Position numbers and translations under genes: made by a program | Shown: positions 11,538-26,299 of the stretch, one piece after another | Layout: every line of letters starts with the position of its first letter | How positions within the stretch are numbered: the first letter of the stretch is position 1 | The notes under the pieces: model-generated | What the model saw: only the letters and a program-made list of their open reading frames with translations | Databases searched by the model: none | Told to the model about the DNA's origin: nothing | From: Isoetes taiwanensis | Lineage: Eukaryota > Streptophyta > Lycopodiopsida > Isoetales > Isoetaceae | Reading direction: 5' to 3' | NCBI GenBank assembly: GCA_021234155.1 | Contig: JAJEKV010000104.1 | Coordinates: 1,807,900-1,871,899, forward strand | Length of the DNA: 64,000 bases

Positions 11538-13047
11538 TATGGCGTTCCATGTAATTATACAGTATATGTATAAATATTATGACCTGCCATTAGAGTATAA
11601 TTACGCCTTATGGGTCGTTAGGGGATAACTTGGGCTAACCTAAAAGGGCTTTTGTTAGCTATCCTAAATTGTTAATAAGTTAGTTAAGCTAATTAGACTA
11701 ATTAATGCTATTAATTAGTAAATAATATCCTTAATTAGTAAATGTAACCCAATTAAGGAGTGCCACCTGTCCCAATTTGATTGGCCATAGGGGACTTGCT
11801 AAAATTAGGGGGCAAGTGGGGCCCTACCCTCCAATTCTGCCCCACATCGATTTGGGAAGAGTTGGATATGGGAGGAGCTACTTGCCACTGCACCCAGACC
11901 TAAAGGATGGAAGCCTTTCGAGATAATGGCTCTAGCCAAGAGGCTGGTTAGTCTCTAGATAGTTTGTGCTTCAGCTAACCCTTGTATGACTAGATGGATG
12001 GGTAAATTCTCTTTTATGTGCTACTAAAATAATGATGGATGTTTTATTTATGATTATGTTTTCTCTTTGTTCCTACTGGAGGCTTGGGATTAAGGGTGGG
12101 TAGAGACCTGAAAAGCTCAGTAGTAGTAGACATGTTCTATTTAGAATCCTTAAGACCCAGTAAATGCAGCCTGTGAACAAGAGCCCACCGAGCTGTAGAT
12201 GCTATGATGCAGTTCAGCACCAAATTAACGGTCAGAACTGGTGAAGTGGGGGCGGAGCCTTGCTGAGCGTGGCTACTGGGGCTTCTACTACGTATGGGCC
12301 GGATAGGGGTTTGACACCCACTATGTCGCAGGATATGTGCCTATAGGGACGTCCTGGACTCGGTATAGATTTAGGGGGGTAAGTCCGGTACATGATGCAT
12401 GTGCACCCGGGTGGCACATATCCTCTAGCACACCCATGGAACCATTATGATTCTGGAGGGGATTCATCCCTTTCCTGCCTCGTCGGACCGGGGAGATGTA
12501 ACCCGCAGTAGTCTCATAGGGTGACTCCATGAGATTACGTCTCCAAAAGGCTACAACCATGCCATAGCATGATTCAGCCTATTTGCAAAGTGTGCACATG
12601 AGGGACGGATGGAGTGGACTACCCTAGCCATTGTTCTATGCCAGTCAATGCCATGTTATACTTCTGTCTGTTGTTATTGGAGGCCCTAACCGTCAGTCCA
12701 CTCCTCTCGAGACTGAGCCCGGGGTCGAGCCGTATTTATGGTGCATTTGTTATGTTATATTGTCATTGTATTGTTGCTTATATGGAATACGGATGGACCA
12801 CCCTTCATGGTGGTATATTATTTTGTGTATGCTTGCTAGGTGCTAACATGTATATACACTTCCACTGTATAGAATTCCCATAAAGGGCATGGGACGAATG
12901 ACACCTCGTGTCCTTCACCCGGACACTTGGCCATCCCAAGTGGTTCGAGTTAGATGGAGGGCACTTCCATAATGATGTAGTCGCCGAGGGAGGGGAATTT
13001 CCCCGTATTTGTACAATGGGAGCATCGTATAGATTCTGGGATCATCA
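11538..13047 (+). repeat. 3' LTR of the chromovirus
   Basis: Matches 4315-5844 from CATGTAATTATACAG onward to GGGATCATCA. The terminal TG reads TA here, a point change. The copies diverge right after CATCAC, which sets the element's right edge within two or three bases. Confidence 0.85.
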
Positions 13048-13059
13048 CACCGAGTATCC

Positions 13060-13885
13060 ATATTCTAGATGGTTGCCTAGTCACTGGAGATGAGACTAAT
13101 ATTCTCTCTAATCACTACCCTCAAATCCTAGTCTGGCTAAGACCCCAAGGCCAACAACTTCCCTTTCAGATTTAACTGCTCTCTGCTAAATAATGCAGAT
13201 TTCTATAGGGATTTTGAGCAATACTATATGACCCTTCCTGCTATAGGGAACACCAAAGCATTAAGAATTTCGGCAAACAAATCAAGGATAGTAAGTCTTG
13301 GATAAAAGAATGGGGGAAGAGTTAGGCACCAAAAATTCACATAGAAAAAAATTAAAAAAACACTTTGCTGCTAGCAATGAAAGAAACTAGGCAGAAAATA
13401 TTGGAGTTCATTCGCAAGGCTGAGTTGCATAGATAGGAGATTACCCTTGAAAATTAGATTAATGCCATAGAGGAGAAAGAGGTTAGGGGAATGGCCCTAA
13501 GTGCGAAAACTAAGCAGTACAATCAAATGGATTATGGAAGCTCGGGGTACTTCTTTAGGGTGGCCAAAATCAGGCTGAGTAACAACTCCATTATCCTCAG
13601 TTACCACTAAGGAGGAAAATCAATTAAATAATGAGGATGACATTAGACAAGAATTCCTCACCCAATATTCCAGCCTGTTCAGTGAGAATGAAATAAAGGA
13701 AGAAATAAAAAATAAGATGAATAACTTCTCCCAAATTCCAGCCACTGAAATGATAGATGATGGTATAGTTGATACCCCTGATGCAGTTGAAGTTATCTAT
13801 GCCCTCAAGAAAATGGAAAAAGATTAAAGTCATGGGCCTGATGGACTACCCGCTAAATTCTACTTGACTTTCTGGGATAACCCTT
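13060..13885 (+). pseudogene. L1 LINE ORF2 continuation
   Basis: This is the other half of the LINE interrupted at 4310. It holds the end of the endonuclease (DETNILSNHYP, matching the usual SDHxP motif with Asp changed to Asn), the linker (FNCSLLNNADFYRDFEQYY, near 13160), and EFLTQYSSLFSENE. The start of reverse transcriptase (GPDGLPAKFYLTFWD, near 13835) follows. It is spread over more than one frame with several stops. It ends abruptly at about 13885 against an unrelated transposon fragment, so everything downstream in the RT is missing. Confidence 0.75.
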
Positions 13886-13889
13886 ATTT

Positions 13890-14709
13890 GTCACGGTTTT
13901 TGCCACGCAAAATACACTATATTGATTTGGAAAGAGGATGTGAAAGGTGAACCAATGGTGTCAACAAGAGAGCCTAAGGCTATGAAACCATTAGAGGAAG
14001 TGAAGGATTGTGTGCGGACTATGGAAGGGATAATGGAATATATAAAGTACTGGGAGAAATCCTTAGCAGATAAACACATTGCACCAGAGAGGAGACCATG
14101 CAACAAAGCCCTTGTAAAGTATTGAAGTGAAGTTCACACTCTTTTGGGGAGTTTTGACACAAGCAAGACTGTCCTTATAGAGGGTTGGTGACCTCAAACC
14201 CGATGGAGGCTCGACCATGGTCAATTCCAACCTAATCAGTAGCCAATCCACTTGATGATAGAGAAGTCTGAAGAGGAGGAGGAGGAAGAAGAAGAACACT
14301 ATGTTGGACCTAAAAAAGAGCATTCCAAGTGTTATGGACTTGCTCCATATGATCCATGTGATCCCAAGATGGATCTAAAATATGGCTAATATTTGATTGC
14401 ATGAGACCAAATGATGAAGATACTTATCCTATATGCTTAGTGTATACCATCTCGGGCATTTGTAGGGAAGCTAATAGCCCTAACAGAAACAAGGTGCACG
14501 TGGAATGGTGGTGCCCAGTCAGTGGAAGAGAAGCTATTACTGTAAAAGGACGCTACAAAGATTGTTTCAATAAGCAGTGGAGGTATGATACAAGTGATCT
14601 GCCCCAATGGGTGGAAATAAGTCTCATGTTGATCTCATGGAACCCCAGAAAAGGCAAGTTTGATATGAGAAAGGGGAACATGAAGCTTCCACTCTCTGTG
14701 AAGAATTAA
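13890..14709 (+). pseudogene. C-terminal fragment of a DUF7869-like transposon protein
   Basis: The peptide WKEDVKGEPM near 13927 and the Glu/Lys-rich segment after it align with the 56075-56280 region of the gene at 52902-56829 (WKEDENGEP). The last block, EWWCPVSGREAI and the following 60 residues (14490-14700), matches SWxMPVGRDYTG and its sequel at 56600-56790. Order and spacing are the same, so this is a second, diverged copy of the C-terminal part only. It contains frameshifts and stops between 14110 and 14400. The conserved Trp that is mutated to a stop in the other copy is intact here. Confidence 0.65.
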
Positions 14710-14790
14710 GTTTTATTGTTATTGGACAAGATAGCCGAAAAAGGAAAATAATGTATGAGAGTTAATTGAGTAAAGGATAATAGTACTCCT

Positions 14791-14877
14791 GAGTGCGTCT
14801 GGGCGTTTGGTCTAGTGGTAACACACTAGTTCCTTAGCAATGTGGTCTCGAGTTCGAGACCGCCCAGAATCGCACTC
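14791..14877 (+). repeat. tRNA-like hairpin, probable SINE head
   Basis: Box A-like TGGTCTAGTGG (14808-14818) and box B-like GAGTTCGAGAC (14850-14860) are 31 bases apart, as in tRNA genes and tRNA-derived SINEs. The ends pair over about 15 bp: GAGTGCG and TCTGGGC at 14791-14804 with GCCCAGA and CGCACTC at 14862-14877. The T-arm does not fold into a standard 5-bp stem with a 7-base loop, so I do not call a functional tRNA. Downstream to about 15000 is non-coding sequence that may be the SINE body. Confidence 0.5.
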
Positions 14878-14999
14878 GGTACTGTTGGGGGTCAAATCCC
14901 AACAGACGCAATGTAAGGTGGTTGGGGGCAGGGCCCAACCAAGCAATGTAGTGTGGTGTGTGTGTCTTATGAATTACTTATGATGAGTATAAATGTTAT

Positions 15000-17544
15000 G
15001 TTACTTGTAATTCACTATGTGGAATATAGGCTTGTAATTAACTAAGTGTTCACTTGTAGGTTTTGACCTGTTAGAATTAAGGTTGGTAATAAAAAGTATT
15101 TATATGCCACATGTGATGAAATTGGGGTTGTTACTATTTCTACATTTCAAAATGATGGAATAATTTTAAAATAATAAAATCGTAGTTTAATTCCAAGTGC
15201 AAGTTGTGTGATCATCTTAATGAAAGTATAGTTCACATATTTGATTGCTCTAAAATTGAGGGTTTTGGAGGTGGCTTGACCATTATCTTCAAGACAAATT
15301 TGGGTAACTGGGCTACCCCAATGGACTTGGTTAAAGGCACCAATAGATGTCTTAAAATTATCAAGCAAATTGCTTATTGGGTCATCTGGAAGCACATGGC
15401 CAGATTAATTATTCTCATAAGGGAGTAGACATGGACTGTCCTTTCAAATTGAAAGTGTCAGAACTGCCATGGCTCATATAAATTAGGGACAAATCGAACA
15501 AGAATTGGAAAAAAATTGGGAAATTTATTGGATTACACAATGTCTTTTGCTGTGATGACATACTTCTTTCTAATGATCTTTTTATTGCTTATAGGAATGC
15601 TGATTGCGCTCACGAGCAAGATGAATTGTAAGCCAGACTTTGAAAAACTTGTCCCCATATGCAGCTTCAATGGAGATTTTTACCCATAAACATCTCTGGC
15701 CTTTATCAACTACTATTACTCTAGATCTTCTCCAGTTGAAACCCTTCCTTTGGAATGGCTTCCAAGCTCTCATGCTAGATAGATGAATTCCTGCCCTATT
15801 ACGAATGATTGCTTACTAAAACTCAGGATATATATTATCATTGCAAGGCTAAGCATAATGCTCAATGTGAGGTCTTAATCCTTTTCACTAATACTCCTCC
15901 CCTGTGGTACTTTGCTTTTCCACCTGATTGGAATGATATCGGCTGGAAAGTGGACTCAAGTGGCTTCGAACCTGGTGATTATTGAGGAAGAGAATGAAGA
16001 GTTTGACCCATATCAGTTTCTTGCCAATGGTATCGAGTAAGCTCAAAATTTTGATGCAGACTTCCAGTGGGACCAGACTTAGAAGCTGGAGCCGATAAGA
16101 TTTGCTATTTTTGACGGCCTTATAGCTATATGGGCTCCCCGACATGGTAGAACGAAGTGGTATTCCTGTCTAGGCTTCTACCATAGGCTGAGGATACAGA
16201 TATTTTATCAAAGTAAAGTAGAAATGTATAGAATTGTTGTTTTGGTCTATTGGGAATAGCATTTATTTTCAAAACATTAAAGGGTGGACAATTTTACCTT
16301 TTCTACGATGCACTCTTTCTATGATTAATAGAAAACCCTTCCATTTCCTCAAAAAAGAAGGGAGGCGGGTATAAACCAATTTTCACAAGTCATTTCTTGT
16401 GTACGATCATCTTTCTCAGTTTTGGATGAAATCCCAATTATGTTGCATTGTAGTTTAATTAATATGCGCAATGAAAAAAACTAGACTAATAACTCCATTG
16501 GAGCCGTGCTCATTCCTACGCCATTCATCAACATATTATCTAAAGCCATATAGATCTAAAGACAATTATTAAACCAACAAATAGTTAAATGTTACCACAA
16601 AACCTGGGGGAAAAAATCCTTGCCAGTTTACATTAGATAGCCATATAAGTAGGTAAAAGATATCATTTCTCTAGAGCAAAAAACTAAAACGATAGAACAC
16701 ATGTATTTATCATTGAAGAAGTTAAGCTATTCATTGATGGGATTTCATACTGGCAGGCATGGTCTGAGCCAGTACATGGACAAGTCTATTGGATACCTAC
16801 AAAAAAATGGAATACATACAATACATAGACCTTGATACAGTTGAGCAGATAGCTCTGCCAGGAATGGAGCTGGACATAATTGAAACATGTGACAATTTAG
16901 CTATCTTATTGCAATTCACAACCAACATATAGAAAGAAAGAAATATAGATAAGCCATGAAAGTAGTGAATATTATTATAACGTGATCTATACATGAGTTC
17001 TAAAATGCCATTTTTACGTGCTAAATGCCAACTTTTGAAGGAACTATTTCCACTACCTTGTGGGCACGCACATATAGATCCAGAAGAATGTTTTATACTT
17101 AGCTCTACATCTATATAACATTCTGCCAACTTTTACTCTAGCCATGCAATTTCTTTACACATGATTGCCATATTGTCTGGTTGATAGCAGTTTCATAATA
17201 CTCCAAAATCTGCCGCCATTTCATTTAGAAGTGCTTAAAATGCCATGACGCGCTCAAACATAACCTCCACAACAAAGTCAACCGCAAAATAGGATCAAGA
17301 ACACCAATCCACATACTTAAAGAGAGGGGGCATTTGGTTATTAGTGGAAACTTGTTTCTTCTTTCCACTATAGTTCAAACGAACTAGAAGATGCAAAATC
17401 CATCAGACGAAAGATGGTATGTCCTCTATCCATTTTCTGCATCTAGCATATAAAAGTTCTAACTTAAGCATCTTTCACATATCATTAATTTAGCTTCTAG
17501 ACCCCATCTATGACACATGAATCAAGATTTTACCAGATTGCTAC
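15000..17544. other. Intergenic sequence without a supported gene
   Basis: AT-rich, short frames only. Nothing in it could be tied to a known family. Confidence 0.4.
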
Positions 17545-20727
<3,183 letters not shown>

Positions 20728-20771
20728 TTTGAAATGAAATATGATATTAATACGTCTGCAGACCACCAGGT

Positions 20772-23700
20772 CTATGAGACGTTCGTGACAGTACAATGAA
20801 CATTATAAAAGATATCTTCCAATGCATCCTCAGAAAGGAATGCATCGGATCTCTCCCACTCCTCTTCCTCTATCTCCTCATCTCCTGCCTTTTTTAAAAG
20901 TTTATCCCTTCGTTCTATCATTTCCATTATAAAATTACCTATCATGTTTCCTGAGAGACCGAAAAAAGTGACCAAGTCCTCACAGCTGATATGATGCTTA
21001 TGACGAAGACCTGAGTATTGCGGACATCGTAAAAGAACATGACCCTCATCTTCCACCTCTCCCAGATCACATAGCTGACAGACCCTAAGCTCATGAGGTA
21101 TATTACTCCATCTGCCCACTTCCACTCCCAATCTGTGAGAGCTGAGTCTCATCCTACAGATTGCATGCCTGTACTTGAGTGATATACTTTCACTTAAATA
21201 CCTCGGTTGTTGAAGCAGAGGGTTTATACATTCCTTATAGTATGTTTTCTTCACCTCAGGGATGCACCATGATTTACGAATCACCTGCTCCTGGACCCAA
21301 GTTCTGATGTCTCCGCGATACACACACAAGTCATTAAACTCCAACCCCCATTTCCTCACCCAGGCCTGCACATCTGCATACCACCCTTTTTGGTTTGTGA
21401 CCTCCATAGCAACTCTAGGCAAACTCCCCTCCTGCATGTCCGTCTGCACTTTGCATACATACTCCAAGGTTCTGCACAGAGCCTCCGCTTCTAGTGGCAT
21501 CATACCACACTCCGCCAGCATCATGTCATAAGGGGTTTGTGCCTTAACCCCTAATTCACTTCTAAAAAATTTCTTCTGAATCTTTTCCACCTTTTTCCAT
21601 GTATCTTCCGCAAGTCCAGGTGCCCAAACCTCACAACCATATAGCACTACCGTCTGTACTAGCACCTTGTATAACATTCTCTTTAACTCAAAGTTCCAAA
21701 TCTCAGCTTTCCCACACCTTCTTTGCATGCTGTATAGTGCCTTCAGGCCACTATTCACTCTCTGTTCCACTGCCTGGTTCCAACTTGGAGTCTTATCCAC
21801 CTGTATCCCTAGATACTTATATGCGTCTACAATGTCCACCTGTTCACCTCTGTATATGAACCTAAGATGCCCTACTTTGAGCGCTCCAAAGACAATCAGT
21901 TTAGTTTTAGATAAGTTCACCTTCATACCCTTATCTTCACAGAAAAAGGAAAGGGCATCTAGATGTCGCTGCATACCCTCCACCGTCCTGGACAGAATAA
22001 CAATGTCATCTGCATATAACAACAACTTCAACACATACCCCCCCAGTGCCATACCATCTCCACCATACCGGCCCATCCAATTCTCTAGTTGATCTATAAA
22101 CAAACCAAACAGCGTAGGAGACATAGGACATCCCTGCTTAACCCCCACATTACTACTTACCTCGTCTGACCCTGCCCCTGAATACGGAAAAGACAATTGA
22201 ACTAGAACCTTCTCATAAAGCATTTTTACCGCACTTCTCAATTCAGCTGGAATCCCAAGCACTTCCATCCTTTCCCAAAGATTGCCCCTGTGCACTGTAT
22301 CAAAAGCTTTTGTAAAGTCTACAAAAAGCGCATATAAAGGCCTTCTGGTACCTGTAACGGAGTCAATCATTGCACGCAAGGTAACTAAATGATCTATTGT
22401 TGACTTTTTGGGTCTGAACCCTGCTTGTCCAACTGCCCTGACGTTGCTCTCCTCGGCCCAACCACTAATTTTTTTATTTACTATGGTAGCAAAAAGTTTT
22501 GCAAAAAGATTACTAACCATAATCATTCTGTAATTGTTGGGATCTTTTTCGTCTCCTGCTTTATGCAATGGAATGACCCTATTCACTTGCCAACTATGCG
22601 GGAACCCTTCCTGTAAAACTGCGTTCAACAATTTCCATAAAACTTCATGCACCACCGGTCCTGCCCACTTGAACATTTCAGCCACTAATCCCATATTATC
22701 TGCTGCTTTCCCATTTGATAGTGCTTTCAGACCCCCCTGTATATCTTCCAATGTGAACTCCCAACCCCCAGCACCCGTGCAAAACACCTGTGAATCATCA
22801 ACACCCGGAATATGGTACAAATGCGCGATGTAACCCAAAAGCTCTTCCCTTCCCAACACAGAAAAGTGTTTTAACCTCGGCTTGATTCTGTTCCAAAATC
22901 TCTTAGGCTCTGTTACCAACTCACTCACCATCTGCTTATGTTTCTCGAACAGAAATTTCTTTTTCTTTGATTTCACCACTCTCATATACTCCCGTTTAGC
23001 TATCTTCCTGGCTTCCCCCCTAGCTGCCTTAAACTCCCGTCTTTTCATTTTGCACTCCATGTCAAACCAACTGTTACACGGTAAACCTTTTAATTTCCTT
23101 TGGGACACATAGCACTTTTTTGCTGCATCTAACACTAGAGTACTGAGCTTTGCACTAATGCTCTCTGCATTATCAGGCCATTCAATACCCCCTGCCAACG
23201 CCTCACACGTGGCCTCATATTGCTCAGCCTTATGAAAACGCATGACAATCTTTGGACAGTGACCAGCTACTTCCTCAAGCACCATATATTTACCAACCTG
23301 TAACGAAAGAAAAATAGGCGCATGGTCGGATTCCGATCTCTCATCTCCAATTTCCAGGCTTACAATCTGATCCACAAATTGCGGCCTAGCCAACACTAAG
23401 TCAACCACACTAGCACCCCTGCATGTATATTCCCCTGACATTGGATACCTGCTTATCCCATTGTAAATTACCAAATCTAACCCGGTACACATATTCAAGA
23501 GATGGTTGCCTTGAGGCGTGGGCCATCTTATCTTATCTGCTGATACTCGGCTCCATCCACTCTGCACTAATTCATCTGTGTCAATCATTTCCAGCCACAA
23601 TGGTTCCCCATCTGTGCTGGCAATTGCTGCTTGTTTGCCCCCTGTCCTACCATTGAAATCCCCTAAAACAAGTGTTTCTCCATGCGGTAACAATTTAAGA

Positions 23701-24119
23701 ATATCCTGCTCTAATTCAAAGAAAGGATCATCCATGTCCAATATCCCTTTGTTATAAACTGGTGATTCACGTGGCGGAAAATAACATCCAGCAATATATA
23801 TCTTTCCCTTCTGTCCCACAATCTCCACCCAAATATGCTGTTTAGATCCAAAACCTTGTACCAGCTTTACCAAGTGCTTCATCTCATGCCTTACAAAACA
23901 CGCAATCCCTCCATGACCTTTCAGCCTCCAATGCTTAAAATTCCAAACAGAATGTACTAAATCAAAACCTGCTATTTCAGCTAAACCTCGCTCTTCATTC
24001 TCACATGTTTCCAGAAAAAATATTAAATCTGCCCTGCTCAAGACATCCCCCATCATCTGTACCTTCGTTGAATTTAAACTGTTTATGTTCCAGCAGACAA
24101 TCCTGGTGGTGTCGAATTC
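20772..24119 (-). CDS. LINE ORF2: endonuclease, reverse transcriptase, zinc knuckle
   Basis: Makes new LINE copies by nicking target DNA and reverse-transcribing its own RNA at the nick. Open for 1115 codons. The EEP endonuclease spans residues 1-250, with catalytic Asn in VCWNINSLN, Glu in LETCENEE, GDFNGRTGG and SDHAPI. RT spans about 480-760, with NYRMIMVSN, QAGFRPKKSTID, the YADD catalytic pair in LLLYADDIVIL, and VGVKQGCPMSP. A C-terminal CCHC-type knuckle (CQLCDLGEVEDEGHVLLRC) precedes an acidic tail. The first ATG is at 24056, but the conserved WN motif lies upstream of it, so I extend the frame to the codon after the ORF1 stop. ORF1 and ORF2 are in the same frame, separated by one TAG. 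All catalytic motifs are intact. Confidence 0.9.
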   Translation of the reverse strand, partial: EFDTTRIVCWNINSLNSTKVQMMGDVLSRADLIFFLETCENEERGLAEIAGFDLVHSVWNFKHWRLKGHGGIACFVRHEMKHLVKLVQGFGSKQHIWVEIVGQKGKIYIAGCYFPPRESPVYNKGILDMDDPFFELEQDILKLLPHGETLVLGDFNGRTGGKQAAIASTDGEPLWLEMIDTDELVQSGWSRVSADKIRWPTPQGNHLLNMCTGLDLVIYNGISRYPMSGEYTCRGASVVDLVLARPQFVDQIVSLEIGDERSESDHAPIFLSLQVGKYMVLEEVAGHCPKIVMRFHKAEQYEATCEALAGGIEWPDNAESISAKLSTLVLDAAKKCYVSQRKLKGLPCNSWFDMECKMKRREFKAARGEARKIAKREYMRVVKSKKKKFLFEKHKQMVSELVTEPKRFWNRIKPRLKHFSVLGREELLGYIAHLYHIPGVDDSQVFCTGAGGWEFTLEDIQGGLKALSNGKAADNMGLVAEMFKWAGPVVHEVLWKLLNAVLQEGFPHSWQVNRVIPLHKAGDEKDPNNYRMIMVSNLFAKLFATIVNKKISGWAEESNVRAVGQAGFRPKKSTIDHLVTLRAMIDSVTGTRRPLYALFVDFTKAFDTVHRGNLWERMEVLGIPAELRSAVKMLYEKVLVQLSFPYSGAGSDEVSSNVGVKQGCPMSPTLFGLFIDQLENWMGRYGGDGMALGGYVLKLLLYADDIVILSRTVEGMQRHLDALSFFCEDKGMKVNLSKTKLIVFGALKVGHLRFIYRGEQVDIVDAYKYLGIQVDKTPSWNQAVEQRVNSGLKALYSMQRRCGKAEIWNFELKRMLYKVLVQTVVLYGCEVWAPGLAEDTWKKVEKIQKKFFRSELGVKAQTPYDMMLAECGMMPLEAEALCRTLEYVCKVQTDMQEGSLPRVAMEVTNQKGWYADVQAWVRKWGLEFNDLCVYRGDIRTWVQEQVIRKSWCIPEVKKTYYKECINPLLQQPRYLSESISLKYRHAICRMRLSSHRLGVEVGRWSNIPHELRVCQLCDLGEVEDEGHVLLRCPQYSGLRHKHHISCEDLVTFFGLSGNMIGNFIMEMIERRDKLLKKAGDEEIEEEEWERSDAFLSEDALEDIFYNVHCTVTNVS

Positions 24120-25233
24120 CTATGCCTCACCCTGCTCCACTAAAACTTTTCCACGACGCCAAAATGCTCGCTTTCCACTCTGTCTGGCTTCTTTAAATAT
24201 TTGTAACTGCTCTTTATACTCCTGGAATTGCAACTTAGTGAAATCATCATTTATCCATACCTTTTTGCCTTTCAATAGAATCTTCTTCTTCAGCACATTG
24301 ATTTTATCTTCCCTTGAGCGGAACTTTGCAATAATGTGGCGGTCCCTGTCGGTCTGCTTTCCAACTCGGAATGCCTCAGTGATGCCAGCTTCAGTGATTT
24401 GTAATTCCTGTCTACAAAAGGACGATACTATATCAGCTGTCTTCTCACCGGCTTCTTCAGGAAGTCCAATGATTCTAAGATTTAGGGCTTTTTCCTTCCT
24501 TTCTTGCTCCTCCATGAAATCTGCTAACTGATTTTTTATTTCCAGCATATCATTGCCTCCCCTAGAAGTATCGTTGGGCTGTTCCAGTGGAGACACAAAT
24601 CCCTGCTTAAACACTTCGAACTCCTCTCTCATTTCTTGTTTGAACAAGGCTACTTCTTGGATCATCCCGCTCTTACATTCTTCCATTTCTCTCTGAACTT
24701 GGGCAAGAAGAAATGATTTAAGGTCATTCATCATACCTTGAACTGAGAACTCCATAGCCGTTTTCATTGCTGCTATTGAATGCTCCATTGATAATCGCAT
24801 CTGCCCTACAGCCAGAAGAAGGTCTTCCTTTGTAACAGCCCCTGTATTCTGCTCAATGGGTCTCCAGACTGATGCCACAGATCCAACATCATAAACCATG
24901 ACAGGTGCTGCCGCCCCCAAAACATCCCCTGCTACAGAGATAGATGCATCCACGCCCCCTGTTACAGAGGTCGAAATGGGTGCAACTGCCTCCCCGACCC
25001 TAACTGGCCCTGTTCCCAAATTTGCCGCAGCCTCTGGCCCTGATACCCCCGGAATCACAGTCCGACCTATTCCCAAAAGATGCAGTCGTTTTTCCTTGTT
25101 TTTTATTCTTGTGGGCCTGCCTGGCTGCTGTGACAGCACCCCCCGACCCTGCAGGGAGCGCCTTGGTAGCTGCCTTCGACCCCACACCACCATCAGAGTT
25201 CCCATCAGCTTTCTTTGCCCTAGTAGAGTGCGC

Positions 25234-25236
<3 letters not shown>
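24120..25236 (-). CDS. LINE ORF1 (L1 ORF1p-like RNA-binding protein)
   Basis: Probably coats the LINE RNA as a trimer. A Thr/Pro/Val/Ala-rich N-terminal part comes first. A coiled coil (about residues 165-260: repeated EME/KQE heptads after MEHSIAAMKTAMEF) follows. Then comes an RRM-like block (NLRIIGLPEEAGEKT, FRVGKQTDRDRHII) and a C-terminal domain (LKGKKVWINDDFT). The natural start is the ATG at 25234-25236 (MAHSTRAKKADG), immediately after a CT tract. That frame reads well for about 48 residues, then the coding potential moves to the other frame at A-runs near 25090-25110, so this copy probably carries a one-base indel. The TAG at 24120-24122 ends it. Confidence 0.75.
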
Positions 25237-25655
<419 letters not shown>

Positions 25656-25734
25656 GTAGAGACCTTTAGAAAGAGCAGGATAATATCGTTATTGCTTTCG
25701 ATCTGTGTTCCATAGTGACGCATTATTTTCTATC

Positions 25735-26290
25735 CTGCCGTGAAACTAAAATTCCCTGGTTCGAGGCCCACAGCTCTACCTGCGTTCTCAGTTGCCCATG
25801 AAGAAGCGCAGGATTATCGCGTCCATTCGAACAGGGGCCCACTATCTTTGGCTTGAGACGGGTCGGTGGGTTGGAGAGATGCGCCAGGACAGGCTTTGTC
25901 AGTGTTGCCCACTGGAGGTTGTTGAGGATGAAAGCCATGCCTTCCGTGAGTCATCCCGACCTATAGTAGTCGTTCGGGCTCGCTACATTCTCTTGGTGCG
26001 ACCTGGCCTGATCCTGCACGAGCTACTCAGTACGCCATCAGTTCGATCCCTTGGCTCCTACCTCCAGGAGGTTTTGGATCTGCGGACTCACCTCTGCCCC
26101 CGGGCGCCTATCTGAGGTGCCAGGAATTCATGTGTATATATGTATATTTGTACAGCTGCCAACAGATTTGTTGTTGCGACGGTTTTTCCCTCCTAAGGGG
26201 GGGTTTTTTAATCCGGGTAGCAACGGGCTTGCTGCACCCGTGTAATTTGGGTCCCATAGGCCGATTGGCCTCCGCGGACGATAAAAGAAC
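25735..26290 (+). mobile_element. LINE 3' fragment, plus strand
   Basis: The end of an ORF2: PMKKRRIIASIRTGAHYLWL then a knuckle (CQCCPLEVVEDESHAF) with its last Cys lost, stopping at about 26115. The 3' UTR has a CCCTCC-GGGGG-TTTTTT hairpin (near 26170-26210) and the terminal stem GGCC-GATT-GGCC (26259-26270) followed by GGACGATAAAAG. 5'-truncated; belongs to the same superfamily as the copies at 8424 and 33340. Confidence 0.8.
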
Positions 26291-26299
26291 CTTCCTTCA

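Larger units (their letters stand above)
4315..13047 (+). mobile_element. Ty3/gypsy chromovirus, degenerate, inserted in an L1
   Basis: An LTR retrotransposon with two LTRs of about 1.5 kb, a tRNA-Met primer site, pol in the gypsy order (protease, RT, RNase H, integrase, chromodomain) and a polypurine tract. Only about 450 bp separate the primer site from protease sequence, so gag is essentially missing. Pol has many stops and frameshifts and is interrupted by a LINE fragment at 8424-9670. The LTRs differ by substitutions and small indels, so the insertion is old. I could not identify a 5-bp target duplication. Confidence 0.9.

Noticed and set aside
4310-13052. Target-site duplication of the chromovirus
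   Set aside because: CTGAA before the 5' LTR has no matching 5-mer after the 3' LTR; ends are too diverged to decide.
14791-14877. Functional tRNA gene
   Set aside because: T-arm does not form the standard stem and loop, and the outer stem is too long; called tRNA-like instead.
15204-16145. Several frames of 60-85 codons
   Set aside because: No domain, no consistent strand, no splice-linked partners; treated as non-coding.
21262-24531. Many plus-strand frames of 60-150 codons
   Set aside because: Shadows of the intact LINE ORF2 and ORF1 on the minus strand.
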